Source of the DNA: Branchiostoma floridae
Lineage: Eukaryota; Chordata; Leptocardii; Amphioxiformes; Branchiostomatidae
Reading direction: 5' to 3'
Assembly (NCBI RefSeq): GCF_000003815.2
Contig: NC_049991.1
Span: 1,213,422 to 1,277,421 of the forward strand
DNA length: 64,000 nt
Each line of letters opens with the position of its first letter. The stretch's first letter is position 1. Made by a program: the position numbers and the translations under genes. Positions 57,900 to 64,000 of this stretch are shown here, one piece after another. The notes under the pieces were generated by a model. It was not told where the DNA came from. It made no database searches and worked only from the letters and a program-made list of their open reading frames with translations.

Positions 57900-58738
57900 A
57901 CAACTCTCCCGATTGATTCCTTGGTGTTCCGCACGGTTTGCTTTTGTTTGGAAACTCAGAAGTAACGACAGACTGAATTTTGAAGAAAATGTTTTCGGCC
58001 GAACGTGCAATTTATTATTTCGTTATGAAAGTTAATAAAGTCGCCTATTGTTGCTAACGTTATTACTACAATTATTCACAGTCGTATAAGTTTCGAAGTT
58101 TCGTTCTCATGGTTCAAAAGCGTCACCTAGCAGTCAAGAATAGTGCTGCAATTTTCTACAAGCATAAACGCTTTGCACTGATGGATCAAAGGTGCAGCCT
58201 AGGAATATCTTTTACAACTGCAGTGACCTTACAATTCACATACATTTTACATCTTACGCATTTGTAGTATATGTACACCATACCGGCGACAGACTAACTA
58301 CAATGTACGTATCATGGGGAGCGATATTACAAATTCCCGCCGTCTCGCCGGAGTCGGTGCGTGGTGACATCGTTGTTGGTGCTGATGGCACCACAGGTTA
58401 TCTCCATCTCTTTCCTCAATGGTCTTAGATGTCCTAAAAGATCTCGGTCACAGAAGTAAAAAAATCTTCAGACACTCACTTCAGAACAGGTGCATTTGTA
58501 TGTCTTACAAGGGATTTATATTTTAATACACAGAGAGATAAAAGTAAATTCACTGGCGTTTCAATACTTGAATGCATTACGTTGCGGATGGTATTCAGAA
58601 GTTCCCTGATATGGATATCCTACGTATATTGATCAGTAACTGGGGCTGGAATTGGGAACATGTTTAGTCGCGATATATTTGGATTCCAATATGCTACAAC
58701 ATCGTTTCTGTATATCGAAGATTTCGTCTTTGCGGTAA
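57900..58738. other. Intergenic sequence
   Basis: No gene is recognised. A 78-codon frame at 58192-58428 lacks any known domain. Confidence 0.3.
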
Positions 58739-59357
58739 GGCCATGATGATTTGATCATATGGATGACATCCTCCGGGAACCCGAAAACTGATGCGAGCGA
58801 GCGAATAGAAAAAGAAAACGTTTGGCCAAAAAAAGTTTACTTCAGTGGTCCTGGAGGTTAAACATCTGACTAAATGCACATAGTAAAGCATCCCATCAAT
58901 CCGAGGTAGGGGCCGGTACTCAGTTACACTTTTGTTTTCTTGGACCGGTCTGAAAAAACGGGGTTTCGCCGATTAGAAAATCGCTATGTCGACAGGCGTT
59001 TTGAGGATTTCCGGGCCAAAAATATAACAAGAGCGAAGTCGAGTAGAGTTTATATTCATTTGTACCAAGTTTTCAAAAAGCAGAGGCAGTTAACCTCCGC
59101 CAAACAGATTCCTTTGTAGCAAAATTAACCATTGTTTTGAGTATCGCCAACTTTTTCACAATAAGATTCTGGTTCATTTACTTTGTCATTCTATGACATT
59201 AGTTATATGTTTCCCGGTCGCTTTTTGTCAATCTGCTGCATATATGTGCTCATTTTACAGCTGCTTTGTACGATTTACAGTATGGTCGAAAACATCTTTT
59301 TTTTTGGAAACGGTGCGCGCGTGGATGCCATCCACACATGATGAAATCAACGTGGCC
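58739..59357. mobile_element. 619-bp Harbinger-like MITE
   Basis: It starts GGCCATGATGATTTGATCAT and ends with the complement of GGCCACGTTGATTTCATCAT. TAA flanks both sides (58736-58738 and 59358-59360), a PIF/Harbinger-type target duplication. Related elements are at 24125-25703 and 29300-29583. It has no coding capacity. Confidence 0.7.
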
Positions 59358-59360
59358 TAA

Positions 59361-60160
59361 TGTATGTAACTTTATAAGTATATCAATGATACATGGACAA
59401 ATACGGAGATAGTGTTTGCGACCAAGAACAATCGATTAGTAGACAACTGTATATTTCTTGTGTGGTTAATCCTCCCTTATCTGGAACGTTGGTCCCGGCA
59501 TCTTGTCACCAAATGGTACCAGGAGTGGGTTAGTCACATGATGGGTTTGTCTTTCATATCATTAAAGACGAATGAATAAAAAGAAAGATGCCATCTAAAG
59601 TCACACCGACTTAATTTCATTGATGACAGACCTCAGAACTAATGCACACAAAAAAAAATCCAGTAAAAAATAATGCTGCTAAACCACAGGAATAAACATT
59701 CAGACCACTTTTTCCAAGGCTTGGTTTGTCTTATGTTCACCTCCAGTAACACTGTAAGAGACAAGCGTCGCCAGTTCAATCATGTTTATATTGCTATTCT
59801 TGTTTAAAAAAAGTTAAAGGGTGCTGCGGTCCCGTGCCCTGGCCACGTGCCCCCTTACCCTGGCAAGCATGTAACATTTGATTACATTTTTAGAACAGCC
59901 GAAAATCAATGCGCGCGCTGATGCCATGCATAGGCACAGTATCAAGGGCAGCTACTTTAATGTGCGGATAGTGTTCAGCACCAAGGACAGGTAGATTTGT
60001 GTGTCCGGCAGGTGCAATGTGTCGTATCAAGGGTATGCAGATGCATTTCCGTGTGTGCGTGTTTGCAGTGTGTGCTAGCGGAACACTTGCTAGTACATTG
60101 TATGTGGACTATTGAAAGTGGGACGCTAACAAGTAAAGAAAGCCTTTTTATCATTAGCGC
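59361..60160. other. Transition from ordinary intergenic DNA to rDNA spacer
   Basis: AT-rich sequence becomes GC-rich from about 59820 onward. No gene is seen. This is the edge of the rDNA or an assembly junction. Confidence 0.4.
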
Positions 60161-61162
60161 CGGCCGCCTCCAATGTAATCTCGTGCCCGCACCCGCCGCG
60201 GGCACGTGCCGGTCAGCCCCTGGACCGTTCCGATGTAAAACTGGGCTCTTCCAATGTGAATAGCAACATGATGATCCCATGCAATCTTTTCGTGCCCGAG
60301 ACAGGCTGATCCGATGTCCGGGCCCCCGTGCCCGAGACAGGCGGAGGCTTAGCGGCTAGAGGCTGGCGGTGGGCGCCTGGCCATCGGGCTCCGAAGAGCC
60401 TGCAATAACGGCCCGCTCGGGCGTGGACCCCCGTCTTTTTTCTGGGCTCTTCCAATGTGAATAGCAACATCCCATGCAATCTTTTCGCAGGCTGATCCGA
60501 TGTTGGAGCCCATGCATTAAGTATGGGGAGCAGCCTTTCGCCGTCCCCGCCGGCGCGAGGAAGGGGCCTAGCGGCTAGCGGACGGCGGCTCGCAGGTCCC
60601 GGGCCCGCCAGCTCCACGGCCATATGCGGCTTTGCCCCGTCCCGGGACTTTCGGATTTCTCTAGGGTGTCTGACCAAGGTGTAACTCGCTGATCCTACCA
60701 TGAGAGAGAGTGGTCGTTTTTTGACCAGCTCGGCCTTCCGCGGTCCCTGGCGGGCGTTTGCTGGGGGCTGGCGAGTCCGGGAGGGGTCGGCAGGGACCGT
60801 GGCGGTGCCGGCAAGATGCCCGCACGGAGAAAAGACGGGGTGACCCGGTGACTTTTGGCGGCAGCGCGGGCTCAACGGGCTTGGCACCGTGCGTCGCTCG
60901 TGGCGCCGGCGGGCGGTGTGAGCCCCTGGTCCCGCCCGACTGCGGTGGCGGTGGAGGGGTCCCCGGGCCGGGCAGGCGCGGGAGAGCGATGCCGCGGTGT
61001 CGAACAGGTCCCCGGGACCGCGCAGGCGGGCGTGGGGTTCGGCGGTCGGGACCGATCGGGGTCGACCGATCGGCCCCTGCCTGGCCGTCGGGGGCTTTGT
61101 CACCCGGCGCCCGATGCCCACCCCGTGGCCGTCTCTCGGTGGTTTTTCAAAAAAGTGCTCTA
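60161..61162 (+). other. Ribosomal DNA intergenic spacer with short repeats
   Basis: GC-rich spacer. Two blocks (60242-60317 and 60443-60504) share GGGCTCTTCCAATGTGAATA, CCCATGCAATCTTTTCG and GGCTGATCCGATGT. The octamer TCCRATGT occurs at 60169, 60229, 60250, 60310, 60451 and 60496. Long open frames on both strands result from high GC and are not genes. Confidence 0.7.
60663..60733 (+). repeat. rDNA spacer 70-bp repeat, copy 1
   Basis: AGGGTGTCTGACCA, then CCTACCATGAGAGAGAGTGG, then TCGTTTTTTGACCAGCTCGG. It is repeated at 61163 exactly 500 bp downstream. It could be a Pol I promoter or terminator element (inference). Confidence 0.65.
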
Positions 61163-61232
61163 CAGGGTGTCTGACCATGTCGTGGGTCGCTCAGCCTACC
61201 TTGAGAGAGTGGTCGTTTTTTGACTAGCTCGG
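61163..61232 (+). promoter_or_regulatory. rDNA spacer 70-bp repeat, copy 2 (candidate Pol I control element)
   Basis: AGGGTGTCTGACCA, CCTACCTTGAGAGAGTGG and TCGTTTTTTGACTAGCTCGG match copy 1. It is about 580 bp upstream of the 18S start, a reasonable place for the pre-rRNA promoter. The function is not shown by sequence alone. Confidence 0.4.
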
Positions 61233-61808
61233 GAACGGCGGCGAGCAATCGCACACTCTCTCGCCAGTCGTTTTGCTACCCCGCCGACCAGGCTGCCACT
61301 CCCCGCGAGGGCAGCCGGAGGTCGACAACCGGCTTGGAAGGCGGCCGTTCCTTCGCTCCTGCGGGCGAGGACGGCCGTGCCGAGGGCGTCCGGAAGCAGC
61401 GCCGGGGCCAAAGCCTCCGCGGAGGCAGGGCCCGGGTACCCGCCAGTCGGGCCCCAACGGCGACGGCTCGCCCCTTCCGTCTGCGTGCGAGTACGCCTTG
61501 CGGACTCGGCGGTTCGAGACCCGGCCGTCCGCCTTCCCGGCGGACGCGTCGGTCGTGAGAGTGCGGGACCGTTCCCTCGCGGGGACGGCTCGGGCGTTGA
61601 AGGGAAGCAACGGTCAGGTGTGGCCGGGAGTTCTGCGCTCAGGCTCCCGAGGGTTTGCGGCACCGCTGCGCATTCCCATCTCACGGCAGCGACGGACTTT
61701 GGCGGCGGCGGTGCTGGGCGCGCGGCCGGCCGGTCGAGGCAGCACCTCGGTGCGCGTCTCCCGGCGGCCCGCGACTGCCCGCCCGCCCTGCCGCCAGGGC
61801 TTCCTCGC
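61233..61808 (+). other. Probable 5' external transcribed spacer
   Basis: GC-rich sequence directly upstream of the 18S gene, with no internal repeat. The transcription start is not determined. Confidence 0.55.
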
Positions 61809-62950
61809 TACCTGGTTGATCCTGCCAGTAGTCATATGCTTGTCTCAAAGATTAAGCCATGCACGTGCAAGTTTAAACTGTCTCAGTGAAACTGCGAATG
61901 GCTCATTAAATCAGTTATGGTTCCTTTGATCGTCACATCCTACATGGATAACTGTGGTAATTCTAGAGCTAATACATGCGGAAGAAGCGCCGACCTCACG
62001 GTCTGGCGTGCATTTATCAGACCAAGACCAACCCGGGGTTCGCCCCGGTCCCTTTGGTGACTCTGGATAACCCAGCCGATCGCACGGTCTTCGCACCGGC
62101 GACAGATCATTCGAATGTCTGCCCTATCAACTTTCGATGGTAGGTTCTGTGCCTACCATGGTGGCAACGGGTGACGGGGAATCAGGGTTCGGTTCCGGAG
62201 AGGGAGCCTGAGAAACGGCTACCACATCCAAGGAAGGCAGCAGGCGCGCAAATTACCCACTCCCGACTCGGGGAGGTAGTGACGAAAAATAACAATACGG
62301 GACTCTTTCGAGGCCCCGTAATTGGAATGGGTACACTTTAAATCCTTTAACGAGGATCTATTGGAGGGCAAGTCTGGTGCCAGCAGCCGCGGTAATTCCA
62401 GCTCCAATAGCGTATATTAAAGTTGTTGCGGTTAAAAAGCTCGTAGTTGGATCTTGGGACCGGGCTTGCGGTCCGCCGCGAGGCGTGTCACTGCTCGTCC
62501 CGGCCCTCCCCGCCGGATTCTCCTTGGTGCTCTTAACTGAGTGCCTCGGGGTGCCGGAGCGTTTACTTTGAAAAAATTAGAGTGTTCAAAGCAGGCCTGG
62601 CGCCTGAATAGTGGTGCATGGAATAATGGAATAGGACCTCGGTTCTATTTCGTTGGTTTTCGGAACGTGAGGTAATGATCAAGAGGGACGGACGGGGGCA
62701 TTCGTATTGCGGCGGGAGAGGTGAAATTCTTGGATCGCCGCAAGACGAACCACTGCGAAAGCATTTGCCAAGAATGTTTTCATTGATCAAGAACGAAAGT
62801 TGTGGGCGCGAAGGCGATCAGATACCGCCCTAGTCACAACCATAAACGATGCCAACCAGCGATCCGCCGGCGTTACTTCGATGACCCGATGGGCAGCTCC
62901 CGGGAAACCTGAGTTTTCGGGTTCCGGGGGAAGTATGGTTGCAAAGCTGG

Positions 62951-62994
<44 letters not shown>

Positions 62995-63433
62995 GCGGCT
63001 TAATTTGACTCAACACGGGGAAACTCACCCGGCCCGGACACAGTAAGGATTGACAGATTGAGAGCTCTTTCTTGATTCTGTGGGTGGTGGTGCATGGCCG
63101 TTCTTAGTTGGTGGAGCGATTTGTCTGGCTAATCCCGATAACGAACGAGACTCTGGCATGCTAACTAGTTCGGCGATCCCGCGCGATCGGCCGCAACTTC
63201 TTAGAGGGACAGCCGGCAGTAAGCCGGACGAGATGGAGCAATAACAGGTCTGTGATGCCCTTAGATGTCCGGGGCCGCACGCGCGCTACAATGAAGGCAT
63301 CAGCGAGTCTTTCGCCTTCGCCGAAAGGTGCGGGTAACCTGCTGAACCGCCTTCGTGCTAGGGATCGGGGATTGCAATTATCTCCCATGAACGAGGAATT
63401 CCCAGTAGATGCGTGTCATCAGCGCGCGTTGAT

Positions 63434-63479
<46 letters not shown>

Positions 63480-63544
63480 AATGGTTTAGTGAGGTCAGTC
63501 GATCGGCCCCTCTCGGGCCGGCAACGGTCTGGAGGAGCGCCGAG

Positions 63545-63583
<39 letters not shown>
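61809..63583 (+). rRNA. 18S small-subunit ribosomal RNA, complete
   Basis: The gene starts at TACCTGGTTGATCCTGCCAG and ends at GGTGAACCTGCGGAAGGATC followed by ATTA, 1775 bases, the normal size for an animal 18S. Universal landmarks are intact: GTGCCAGCAGCCGCGGTAAT (530 loop) at about 62377, GGAATTGACGGAAGGGCACC at about 62958, and TTGTACACACCGCCCGTCGC (decoding region) at about 63448. No truncation or internal break is seen, so it could belong to a working rDNA unit. Confidence 0.97.
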
Positions 63584-64000
63584 CCGAAACGAAGCAGACA
63601 CTACTCGCGTGTCTACTTGCAAACACTTCGTGGCAAGGAGCGGGCGGTGCCCCCCGGGGCCTCCCTCCCGCTCCGACCCTCTCTCTTCCTTACCGCCTCG
63701 ACAAGGTGGCGCTCCGACGGTGCTCTCGCGTCAATCGCTCGTCGTCGTCGTCCGTCTCTTAAGGGGCGAGACGTCGTCGAGCGCGGGCGGAGAGCCAGGA
63801 GCGCCCAGGCCGACCCGCTTGGCGGCGGGACCCGGCAGCTCCCTTGGAACGTTGGTCGGGCGCCTTGAGTGCGCGCCCGTCGTTCCCCAGACTCAACCAG
63901 CGAGCCGCCCCGAGTAGCCCGGTCGAGGACGGAGTCAGGTCCTCCCGGCGCGAAAAGTCTTGGGCGGGCGAGCGAAAGTGGGAGCACCTATATCCTGGCG
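63584..64000 (+). other. ITS1 (start of internal transcribed spacer 1)
   Basis: GC-rich, pyrimidine-rich sequence directly follows the 18S 3' end. The 5.8S gene is not reached within the window. Confidence 0.85.

Noticed and set aside
58192-58428. 78-codon plus-strand frame
   Set aside because: No recognisable domain and no linked exons.
60213-61929. Long GC-rich frames (up to 321 codons) near the end of the window
   Set aside because: They lie in rDNA spacer and across the 18S start. High GC content removes stop codons.

Overview
This is a eukaryotic, animal window. It carries intron-split genes with GT-AG junctions, many transposon relics, microsatellites and a complete nuclear 18S rRNA gene. 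The gene content (a long-form tRNase Z gene beside a PIDD1-type LRR-ZU5-death-domain gene), the animal CACTA element and the overall repeat style suggest an invertebrate deuterostome. A cephalochordate (Branchiostoma, amphioxus) is the best guess, but this is inference because no database search was possible.

Layout: (1) 388-28222, plus strand: the last 15 exons of ELAC2 (tRNase Z, long form), traced exon by exon with consistent phases. Its 14.2 kb sixth intron holds a CACTA/EnSpm DNA transposon (5185-16865) with CACTGCA termini and an AAT target duplication. The transposon carries two divergently transcribed genes: a Transposase_21-type transposase (minus) and an unrecognised basic accessory protein (plus). 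(2) 31135-39252, minus strand: a PIDD1-like gene, predicted 915 aa, with LRRs, two ZU5 domains each ending in an HF/S self-cleavage motif, a UPA-like stretch and a death domain. It lies tail to tail with ELAC2, about 0.4 kb between poly(A) signals. Its spliced 5' UTR may start near 43.2 kb. (3) 43.5-49 kb: inverted-repeat elements, a tRNA-like relic, and two decayed LINE fragments embedded in (TGAG)n arrays. (4) 49269-49793: two 5' coding exons of an unrecognised plus-strand gene. (5) 52.6-59.4 kb: a 96-bp minisatellite, a broken LINE, a 1.06 kb fold-back element and a small Harbinger-like element. (6) 60.1-64 kb: ribosomal DNA, with GC-rich spacer and external transcribed spacer, the whole 18S gene (61809-63583) and the start of ITS1.

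Several non-autonomous DNA elements occur as pairs across the window: a 736/737-bp TTA-flanked element, a CAGGG-ended element, and a GGCCATG-ended element. One of the last type contains a nested Tc1-like insertion. Four assembly gaps (N runs) are present. There is no operon, CRISPR array or prokaryotic feature. The two host genes have unrelated known roles (tRNA 3'-end maturation; PIDDosome caspase-2 signalling). The only tightly coupled gene pair is the one inside the CACTA transposon.
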